Part shown: positions 54,011 through 64,000 of the stretch, piece after piece
Numbering within the stretch: position 1 is the first letter of the stretch
Layout: each line of letters starts with the position of its first letter
Source of the DNA: Alentia gelatinosa
Lineage: Eukaryota; Annelida; Polychaeta; Phyllodocida; Polynoidae
NCBI GenBank assembly: GCA_950022655.1
Contig: OX465581.1
Span: 34,505,300 to 34,569,299, forward strand
DNA: 64,000 nt
Direction of reading: 5' to 3'
Position numbers and translations under genes: made by a program
The notes under the pieces: model-generated
Database searches by the model: none
What the model was told of the DNA's origin: nothing
The model's input: only the letters and a program-made list of their open reading frames with translations

Positions 54011-54638
54011 AGAAGCATGCCCTGCATCACTCTTTCCTTGGTAATCTTATTTAACTTGATTTTGATATTGTATTCTCCATAGCAGAGATAGGCAATAAGA
54101 GCATTCATCATCTCAGATTGTATTTCTAGATGAAATTCGTTATGTGTAGCGTCCCGTAAGAGTTAAGCAACTGCTTAATTTGGGGTTATTAGGCGACCAT
54201 GCATCGGTGACGATGGCGCTGGAGCATTCACCCTTAAGTAGTCTCACAGGTATCTTTGCCCATTTACGAAATTATGATGGTTTGATTTCAAATGAGCAAA
54301 TTATTTTCTGTAGCCCAGGCTTTACGGATCCTATACTCCAATCAGGTTTGTTGAAGTAACCTAAAGTCGTTTGTCTGCAGTAAAGGATTATAGCATTATG
54401 TACCTTGGAATTACCCTTCAGAATATAATCTATGGGGCTGTATAAAAACATGTTAAATGAGACCAAGCTTAGTAAACAAGACATACAATTATCATAAGAG
54501 AAACAACGTTCAATTCATAAATCGCAGAAGATGGTAATTCCCCGGTTATACACAAACAAATTATAAAACAAGAGTATTTTCCTACTTCTAAGGTTGATAA
54601 TATTCATATATTTTGATTGCTAGATGCAACATTATCTA

Positions 54639-54640
<2 letters not shown>
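54011..54640. other. Intergenic, no feature recognised
   Basis: AT-rich, nothing I can support. Confidence 0.5.

Positions 54641-54686
<46 letters not shown>
54641..54686. repeat. (TA)n microsatellite
   Basis: 23 TA units preceded by CTATCTATC. Confidence 0.97.
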
Positions 54687-54689
<3 letters not shown>

Positions 54690-56683
54690 ACTTGTGAGCA
54701 TTATGCTTGAAAGGAGATAACATTCTTCAATAATGTAGTGTGACTGAACGCTGTCTAATCCAATTAGTAGAAATACCACATGATACCATGATACAGAATG
54801 GTCTTCATGTACTTGACTCATGTATTTTATTGAATTACTAAACATAGTTATGCTCGTTTTCAAAATGAACCTATGTGTAGTTCGAGAACATAAGCCTCAG
54901 TCTGAAATCACCATATTGTTGACACTCTCCCAGAGTCTCATCCTAACTTATCGTCGTTCAGAGACATTCAAGGCATATTTCACTTCGGTAGTAACGATGG
55001 CAATAAATAACTCTTTTTTTTAGTACCGATTGATATAAAACCAAAATTACACCTCAAACCGCTTAAGCACTAAAGCCTCGTTGCATTTGGAGGTACTTTT
55101 TGTGCTGCTTTAGTCGGTTCCCATTGGCTCACTGTAGTAAATAGTTCAGCTTTAAGTAGAGGTGGAGTCACAGGAAAGGTGGTTCCCGAGTGAAGATCAC
55201 TGAGTGAGATTGCTTGTCTGAATAGTAAAACTGGTTATAGATTGCCCCTCTCTTTTTTTTAACGTAGGTACAAGGAATTATCTCTATCCAGTGAAAGACT
55301 ATTTCCGCTTGGCAAAGTGAGTTGATTCTGCCCGCGGTGATCAGAAAAATCGCTTCCGGAGTTTTGTATTTCGGAGAACAACTAAATTGGAAAAGTTGAG
55401 ATAAATAGAGTGACCTATTTCAATGCATTTCTACAGATGGTCTGAGGCAATGCGAAGCTACCTGCGACTTGACCTCAGTATAAACCTCCTCAGTAACTGT
55501 ACCATATATTTCTTCTCTACTCGAGGGACAATGGAGGTGTACTTCACTCTGATCCCACGCGCTGCGCTCAAGTCCTGGTCCTGTCACTGTCGAGTTAAAT
55601 TTCTTTCCTAGCTGTCACATTATCTCATAGGTTCGACGATATCGTTATTTGTCCCACACAACAGCTTTTGCGGAAAGCACCAATATCACCACCTCTCCCC
55701 CTTAACCGGAGACCAAATGGCTCTAGTTTAAAACTTATTGCTGGGAATATGTGTCTCCTATACATAAGGTGAAAGGTTTTGGTGCTCTGGAGGTCTGGTT
55801 TATAGGACTCCCCCCGAACGAAATGTTAGGTGAAATGTCCTTTTTTAGAATGTCAGAACTGCAATGGAATCTACTTTATAACCAAGATTAGCATTTTTAG
55901 TACGTTTTATTGACAAGAGTACTCACATTGAAGATTCTTTATACTGACGTCAGCAATGCAGGTAACAGAAATGCACCAGAGTGTATGTAATATAAAATAA
56001 ATCCTTTGTAAGTCTGTAATAAATCACATGCCATAGAGCAAAACACACAACGATGTTCCTAGTCCATATCAATCAGAATTCTTATAGAAAAGAAACACAG
56101 GACAGTATAAAATTCCTAACATATATCATATTGATATTGTAGGCCAGGCCTCTGGACGGTTTATTTATGTGCCTACTGCTGTTCCCCTCCCACCTTTAAG
56201 ACTCTGTTAGTCAGACATGGCTCCATGGGATGTGGTTCTGTGAATACACACTGCAGTCCCGAAGTTCATGCTTCGTTGGAGTCCGAGTAAATATACATTA
56301 TGGAGATAGCCACAGACCTTTCCAGACATGTCAGTAAACATGGAACAGGCAGTGGACGTCCCATCAATTATACCGTTTTTTATGCCTGATCTGAGAGTGG
56401 ACTACACCCGGGGAATTCTTAATACAACAGACTTACATTATCCACAAGCTGTATGCAACAAGCAGCGCGATTATGCGAAAAGAAAGAGGAGCAGTGAAGT
56501 TCACAAACAAGGATTCATCATCCTTGAGCACACAGGTCAGTGCCATTTGGACAGCGCCGTAGAACATGACAAACGTCCTTGTCAAAAGGAAATACCAGGT
56601 TGGAGCATGGCTGGTTGGAGAGATGGCTGGATTGTGTGCGAGGGTTGGTCGGGAGTGGGAGGGGGTTGTGAATGTATCCCAGC
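54687..56683. other. Intergenic, weak exon-like candidates only
   Basis: Two candidates are noted. 55267-55317 lies after a long T-run and ACGTAG, donor GCAAA|GTGAGT, reading YKELSLSSERLFPLGK. 55436-55608 lies after TTTCTACAG, reading WSEAMRSYLRLDLSINLLSN and more, then a stop. 56328-56708 is an open frame of 126 codons with no recognised domain; its end runs into a repeat. Confidence 0.25.
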
Positions 56684-57083
56684 GTTTACACTATACGATT
56701 ATAGGTGACGATTCTTGAAGTTAGCACCACCAGAGGACCTTGCGTCGTCAATGGCTAGAAATCGGCTTGTGTATACGTCAAACGAGTGACGATCATAGAT
56801 CGTCTGATTACCCAATTTTGCACTACCTGACAATAATGCTGACGATTTATGCTGACATCTATTTAAACACGGCTTGAACTAATGGGCGATACACCTGACA
56901 AATTCCGTGAAATCTCAGTCGTTAACCACTTCGCCTTTTGGCTAGAAATGGGTGTTGTGTGTCGACGATCAGGATTTATTTATACTTAACCCTTCGTTTC
57001 CTGCGATTTTCTATTTAGAAATGATATATATGCAGGCTTAACCTTCAGGAATCGTCGCCCATGATTGTCTAGTGTAAACGCCG
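56684..57083. repeat. TIR element, CGTTTACACTA ends
   Basis: Left AGCGTTTACACTATACGATT then ATAGGTGACGATTC; right the inverse, GAATCGTCGCCCATGATTGT then CTAGTGTAAACGCC. About 400 bp. A partial relative follows (CTAATGTAAACGCTTG near 57139 to GTCTAGTGTAAAAGG near 57285). Confidence 0.78.
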
Positions 57084-57289
57084 GCTATGTTAGGTACAGA
57101 TGAAGAAGTAACACGCTCCTTTAGATGTCAAATATAAATCTCTAATGTAAACGCTTGAAACCTTTCTTGAGCCAACGATTATTGGTAACGATTCTTTCTC
57201 AGGGAGCACCACCTCGGGATTTTTCCCTAGACGATCTACAGTCGTTGCGTTTTCAGTCATTTCCAGTCGTCTAGTGTAAAAGGGTATGT

Positions 57290-60200
57290 GTGCCTGCGTG
57301 GTTCTCTGAGTGGTCTCGTGGAAGGATGGATATTTGCGGATAAAGTTTCTTCCCTTTTGCACGAAAATAAACATATCTTGTGGTGTCCCTGATATCCTTC
57401 CTGTAAGTGGCCTAAGAATGATGTTACCCCCGTCCCTGCATGCATGATTCTCTCCCTGTGACCTGCGTGGTATGGTGGGTCCCTATCCGAATGATATACA
57501 CGTAACCCACATCTCGCACCCTATTTCTTAGAGCCCTCAGAAGGGGTGCAGGCTTATGTATATATGGATATCACCTGGGGCAGGATTGAACCCTTGGAAT
57601 GAATACCAAGGGATCTTCTAAAAATACGTGGGCACAAATTGTATTTGGTGTAAGACAACTCCATACTAAATCTATATGGGTAAGCTACAATGAAGGATTG
57701 ACTCTATCAAACCAGCATAAGACGTTGTTATTGACTCGAAGCCTTATTTATTTGGTAGTTTTCCTCATCAGGTTCCCTTATACTGAAAGTGCGTAGATCA
57801 CGATTTGTTTACGGATACCATGTAGGTTCTATCTCAATGGTAAACCGGTTGCGGCAGTATCGAAAAACTATAGAAAACGTGGTGTATGCCTATGAGCACT
57901 AGGAACAAGGAAAGCTTAGAAGATACTCCGGTTTCTGAGTAAATTATAAGAAAAACTGAAGCTGTTTCTTGTACTTCATCAATATCCAGTTTTTATGTCA
58001 CCTATGTGGCAGACTCACGACTCCTGCTTACACCTAATGACATTGGTTATGTTGATTTTGTTGAAAGCAATCGGTGCTTTTGAATGCATCATTGAGCAGC
58101 AAGATTGTTGGAACTCAATAACTGATCATAAACACTTCTATTGACTAAATAGGATTGCCATATATGATAATAGTTTCAACCAGACCATTTTAACTGTAAT
58201 TATCACTTATCAATAAAACCCCTGAGATGGAGAGTTTGTAACCCTTCCAATAGAGAACATATTATGGCATTATGACCTCTCTGGACAAGAGTACTGTTGT
58301 ATGTGGTTTCGACTCTCTACTGGAGTCTCGTCAGATGAAATGCGATAAGTTTTTTGTTATGGTCACCAGCTGGACTGATTAACGGAATATCCTGTTTCGT
58401 ATGGAAAGATGTATTTCTTATAGAAATGTATTTAACCATTTAATATTATTGATGCTGGAAAATTGCATACGTGTTACTGAAAAATGGGTATATATACATA
58501 AAATATGCCGGTGTTTTTTCATTCCCCCAAAGGAGCGACCATGACGGTGAGCAGGTGGTTGCACACGTATTCGGAGCCTAATCATATCGACTTGTATTTA
58601 TGATGGTGTTCACAATAGAACCAATTGAGATTGTATTAAGTAGCCTAGAGGATGTCGCTGGCTCTTTAAAATTATCGCTCAGATGAGTTGTAAATTTCCC
58701 TTTCACCGACTTCCTAACAGGTGGTGCCTTAAGACGTGTAAGTTATATGACATCTCTGACTTGCAAAAAGGGTAAATTCTTATTTATAACAAACCTGCTT
58801 ATTGTTGTGGTTCATCAGATGTTTGTGGTATGTAGGATTAACATCTGATCATGACCTTTTGTGCTAAAGACATCAACCCGTTACAGTCTGACACCAGTGA
58901 TATAGGCCCCTAACAAGTGGTGACAACTAAACAAAAAGATCAAAGAGTGGGTATTCAAAAAGGCGCTCGTTACTAGAGGAAAATACCTTTGGGAAAAGTA
59001 CCCGTTCATTGTCCTCTTTCAAAGGAAGCAGTGAAAGAGAGTCTTGGCACGAACCATTGCATGGAATGAGTGGGCGCTTTTTGGCTCTTCACTGCTATGT
59101 AGGAGAGACACGTTCTTACCACAAGAACCTGTATAAATTAGAAGCTGGAGTAGGTGCCTCTTTCAGTTCATTCTGTCATTCTGTCAAAACAAGCACGACT
59201 TTGTTTCCCTAGATTCGCTCCAAGGTAGTCAATTATGTCCCTGTATGATTTGAGATTCATCTCTTCTTCGCCTAATATTGCACTATTGTGCTGCAATTGT
59301 GTCCATGTATGTTTTTCTTTTTTCATTTCACTATCACATCTCCCCGCATACATTTTATTCTTCCCATGCAGATGTTTTGTTACATTACCGATGAATGGCC
59401 CCTCTACCAATTGAAATTATCATTTACAATATCTGTACTTATGAATGTATTATCAAAAACATTATGCAAAAGCACCACCACGCACTGTCTATAGGATCTG
59501 TATAATTGCTACTGTTCAAAACCATCACGCTTCCCCATACATTCATTGTATGCTTTGGAAATACAAGAGAACCCTTCACTTCCCGATCCTTTTTAAGGCC
59601 AATTTTCTTTCTGTGTGGTCCTACAACAGTTGGCCGGTACGTCCCTAGACTACTACCCAGGGGGAAGTACCACCCACGTTATCTCTTCCTCTCACACAAG
59701 ATAGTGTCCACACAATGCCACTGATAAAAAGAGCTGGTATGCAGGAGTTTAATCACAATCAACAGTGGTCCCGAATTTGAAATCAGGCCCTACTTCTCTC
59801 AGAAAGTAAATGGTTTGGAAAGCGGTACAATATTACCATTGTTTTTATCTGCATGGTCTTATTCGCCGCGTAGTTAATGCGTTGTAATATCCGAACGAAT
59901 GCGAGGATAATGCGTAGAGTCAATAAAGACTGATATTTTGTAAATCTTTTCACAGCAGTTAGTAAGGATCTAGAGAGTTAAGGGGAATCACTAACATTTG
60001 CTAAAAGAAATTGCAAAAAAAAGAGTTGACCATGAGAAAAAAAGCTGAAAAGTGTCATTATTCTATTATGTACACCTGATCTTGTTTAGAAAGATATTAT
60101 GTAACGGAAAAAAATGAATAGATACTTGTGCTCAAACTACAGTAAAACAAACAAAAGCCCATGCAATTACGACTATATATTGTCATAGTAGTGGTTATAG

Positions 60201-60361
60201 ATTCTTGCTGAATCCTTGGGTCTAATGCTTGAGCACATCTGATGAAACTCTTGATTATTGATAGGACTTTACAGTGCAACATATTTCCGGATCACCATTA
60301 AGCAGCACCCAGCTTGCACCTCGCTGTTCTCCACATGGTGCTTGTGAGTTCACTTCCTTTT
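57290..60361. other. Intergenic, no feature recognised
   Basis: AT-rich, with a lone box B-like AGGATTGAACCC near 57575 but no box A. No gene or repeat supported. Confidence 0.45.
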
Positions 60362-60575
60362 AATATCCATCGTATACAAAGACCCCATGGACAATGTATG
60401 GAGACTCAGTAAACCATGACTCATTATCTAAAACCTGTCGGACACCATAACTGTAGCATACAGATTCAAATCTGTGGCATATGGCATCATTGCCATGGTA
60501 TACGGGAAAATGGCCCCTTTGTGCTATAGAGCAAAGAAATAGTCCCTATTGTTAAGCCCGTGTGGCAATTACTGC
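60362..60575 (+). repeat. GGTATACGG composite repeat, copy without hairpin
   Basis: Starts TAATATCCATCGTATACAAA and runs through GACTCAGTAAACCATGAC, CCATGGTATACGGG and TAGTCCCTATTGTTA to GGCAATTACTG, parallel to 22613-22850. The terminal hairpin is absent. Confidence 0.75.
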
Positions 60576-63500
60576 CCCCTCTCCATTTCACAGTCAGTAA
60601 CTCCACATTGCAGCTAGAGATTCCGGGTGCATTCAACCGTGAAGAGGTCCCTTTGTTTTCCTTGATTGGAGCTCTTAATGTACCTCGCTGTTGCCTCTTC
60701 ATCCCCCGCTATGGTCCCTCAGGTACTGGCCAAGCTTTGCTCACTGGCGTCATTCCTCTCTCTCTCTTGATGTGGTTTCATATCCAGGGTTTTTATTCTC
60801 AGGGGCCCGCTGTTGACCTGAGATCCTAACCACTTCACACATGACGGGGAAGGGTGGGGGACACTTGTCCTCGGCGAGGTCGAGATCCAGATTACCTCTC
60901 AGAAAGAGCCAGCGACCCGAGACTCTACCGAACCTTCTTTTTGTGGCGGGCGCGTTCCCTAAGAGGTCATCACGTTGGTGGAGCATCCAGTGCCCTGCCT
61001 GCCTTAAAGGAGAATACCAAACATTTGTTTGAATATTTAAAACTCTCGTGGATAACTTTATTATTTCACAATGTGATTCAGGGAACCAAGAAGGTTTTGA
61101 CCGTGTATAGGTATATGATTTTAATCATTCATTCAGGAAGTTGTTTTCAGGTGGGTTTTTTTAATATCTGACGGAAGATATGGTACTACATTCTGCGGGA
61201 GAGCGGCGCTGCGGATGGTGTTGGCCATGGATGGCTAACTCCAGACTCACAAATACAAGCCTGTTCTGGCCGGGTTCAATGGTCCGTGATTTTACTAAAC
61301 CACAGTATTTATTAGATTGGCTTTCCAGCACTTAAAGCAATATCTAGAGAAAAACAAGTGCTCTCCCTAAAGGTTAGGTAATCCCTCGTTGGTACACCTT
61401 ATTAAGGTTGTAATGGAGTATAAGGGCTATAATGATATTCATTACTACATGCCTTAGGAGCATTTATGACTTTTTTACTAGTGTTTTTCTATTTAAAAAA
61501 ATGCCCTGTTGTGTTAGTGGTGCATTAGTGCAGCAGTGGCCACAACATATGCACAAATGCATGTACGTGGCAAGACTTATGTCCGGCCAAATAGTGTTGG
61601 CGAGGTCCATACTTATATTCTATAGTGCATTCACACCAGCTTATCACTTAAATCAATCAACAAAGGATTTTTTAAATGCATTGTACCTATGCTATGGAAT
61701 TATCTAGTTTATGTTTCAAATATTACATTACTAAGGGATTCGTGTTCGTGTATCCTATATTACATGATTTATTTTCACTTAATGTTTTGAGGCTTTTGAT
61801 GATTTTGTTTACTTTAGGGAAATCACGAGTTCGGTCTTCAGTCCTTGGAGTTTCTGATGATTATGTGTAAGGTGGGTGGACCACCGCCCACTATGTATCC
61901 AAGTTACCTTGGAAAAGTGCAACTTCATGAAAGACATGAAAAGATTAGGCATAGGATTCAAAAATATAGAATTGGAAGCTGTATGGACTTTGACACAATG
62001 CTTTAATCTTTCTGTGTACCATTTAGATAGGTATGATGAATAGATTTGACTGCGTCCCAAGTTGCTTAGCTTTAAATAATATGCCACTAGGTTAAGTTCG
62101 TCCGAGTCTGCTGAGTATATAGTCTCACCTTATTGCCCAAAACACTCTAATGTCTCATACATCTGAGAATAACATGATAGGATCCTTGCCCTCGGGGCCG
62201 AGATATGTTAACCATAAAGAAACAGCCTTGATCTCTATCTTTCATCAGGTTGCACTTGCTGGTTTCTTCATTAGTAGTAAATCCTGCGAGGTCATTGGAC
62301 ACATTCCTGAATGAAAAGTCTTGGCAAGATTGGGAAGAACTGGTACAACTTATTGCCAAACTATGCCCGTTGCCTCGATGTAAAGGCATGTCTCATATCA
62401 ATAGGCAGTGGCATATATCTCAATAAAATGCATGCTGGTATAAAGGTTCAACGTGGCTATTCAGTAGCAGCTTCACGCATGGGGTGCGCTCAGAGTGTGA
62501 CTCACCCCTTTTAGGGCGCGTTGATGGAGTAATTCAGTGGTGGTGGCTGGGGTGACTGCTGAGCTTGGCCTGGTGCTCTCCCATCAACCAGTTTGCAGCT
62601 CAACTCTAGGGCAGATTGCTATCAGGTCATGAGGGAGGCCATCTTTTATTTCTTTAATTTCGAACTTGTAGCGAACATCAGGCAATCTGCTGTAGCAGGT
62701 TTTCATTGCCGTATTCTAACTTGAAGAGGCTTTGACAAGTAGCATCATGATAGGTGTAATATAATATACAATGACAATCCAGTGAACTTACATTGATGGC
62801 ATATGAGAATGAGATGAGTTCTTCTTCGTGTCCTTCTTAACATTATGCTCGTATTGTACGCGCTTTATGAATAGAAAGATTGACCCAGAGTCTTGCAGCT
62901 GTTTCGGCAGTCTATTCCAGAACATAGAACCTCGGTAAAGCGGGGTTTTCCTATAAAATATAGTTCTCGGATCTTGTCCTCCTCGCCAAACAAAACTCCA
63001 GCTGGTAGGTGGAGTTATCAGTGGATTATAAAAGCTGATATTAGCGGTTGTCCACCGCCTACAGTGGCACCATCTTCACGGTTCGCACTTGAACCTGTCC
63101 AATTTCCTGGTGGACTATGGCAGAACTAGCATTCACTCTGTGCCCTTTAGAAGTGCCCCACTTGTCTCTTGATTAATCCTGACTAATTAGTGTCCTCTTG
63201 ACCCATGACTAATTGACCTGCCAAGCAAGTTCTATCTCCGGTGAAAACCTATCCAGGATCACAAGCCTCTGAAGTGGGTAGACCTACGTGACATAGCATG
63301 ATTACAGTGTATTCACAAATTCCTTTGTTGATTAACGCAAGTGTTAACCGTGTAATGCCGAAAGGGTATATACCTGTTACCCGCCAGCGGCCATACAGCG
63401 GTCACACGAGCACCGGCGTTGAATGGGCCTCTTTATAAGCATGTTTTGAAGACGACTGGTAAAGCTGAAACCTGGCCTATCTAGCGGAATGCACCTTTAG

Positions 63501-64000
63501 CGTTAGTCAGACGCCTATTATGTTTGATATGGTCGTTTTCTTGATATTCCTCATAGTTGCAGGCCTCCATGCAGAATTCCCTGCATACCCAAACATAAAA
63601 GAACTGCTATCCTCCTATACTGGTGAATTAATAGATGAAGTTTGAACTTCAGCTAACTGCGGGAACTTTACCCTATCGGAGATTCTTTCATTCCCGTCCC
63701 AGTTGTTGGGTTTATAATGTTAGGGATGCACTACATTCTTTTGAAGTTTCACCAATGCATTTAGCAAGAGTAAAACCTCAGCAGGTAGAATCAAGTCCTA
63801 GAGTAATTTTTTAAGTCCTATACCAATTAATCAGGTCCGATGATACACTATCGAGAATTGCTCAAACACTAGAGTTCAAACAGGAGTTCAGCTCATCAAT
63901 ATCCTGATAGACAAGGCTGGGAATATGGGCCTGTATTCATACTCAATCAATATATCAATTTTCAGCACCTTTGAACACTCTGATTTCTTACGATAAGCCG
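60576..64000. other. Intergenic, no feature recognised
   Basis: 60580-61000 is somewhat GC-richer with overlapping short open frames on both strands, none recognised. The rest is AT-rich and I see no gene, RNA or repeat I can support. Confidence 0.45.

Noticed and set aside
56328..56708. 126-codon plus-strand open frame
   Set aside because: No recognised domain, and its end lies in the TIR of a repeat. Not enough to call a gene.
57560..57600. Lone box B-like AGGATTGAACCC
   Set aside because: No box A or cloverleaf around it.

Overview
The window looks like metazoan nuclear DNA. It has an intron-rich protein gene with GT-AG introns, an AT-rich and repeat-packed non-coding background, GC-richer exons, a tRNA-derived SINE, hAT-like and TTAA-flanked miniature transposons, a Penelope-like retroelement and a degenerate telomere-type (TTAGGG) stretch. 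The strong likeness of the gene to vertebrate ATG2A/B suggests an invertebrate animal, but the sequence does not settle the phylum.

1-41.3 kb, plus strand: the 3' three quarters of one ATG2 gene, which encodes the autophagy lipid-transfer protein. I place 30 coding exons at 1066-41299. Their phases agree at every junction, giving 4441 nt, 1479 residues and a stop. The 5' exons, including the Chorein_N domain, lie outside the window. Exon 19 carries a probable LIR (FCII after acidic residues), and exon 20 the region matching the WIPI-binding segment. The last five exons are the most conserved.

The introns are full of mobile DNA. Intron 3 holds a 3.37-kb Penelope-like element on the minus strand with an 11-bp target duplication. 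It encodes a 5'-truncated RT plus GIY-YIG endonuclease, then a separate intact ORF for a two-finger C2H2 protein, and ends with a hammerhead-ribozyme fold. A second, related hammerhead tail lies in sense orientation in intron 23. Exon 5 sits between two 296-bp inverted repeats that are almost identical. Tandem duplication has copied the 3' splice site region of exon 28 about five times and the 5' splice site of exon 25 at least once.

41.3-64 kb: the ATG2 3' UTR runs into a 436-bp hAT-like MITE that contains the first AATAAA. Beyond it I recognise no gene. There is a 1.3-kb degenerate minisatellite, a decayed GIY-YIG remnant of another Penelope-like element (about 46.4-46.8 kb), several terminal-inverted-repeat elements at 50.7-57.1 kb, a (TA)n tract and a few unassigned exon-like stretches. 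Annotation rests on reading codons, splice signals and repeats by eye. No database search was possible.
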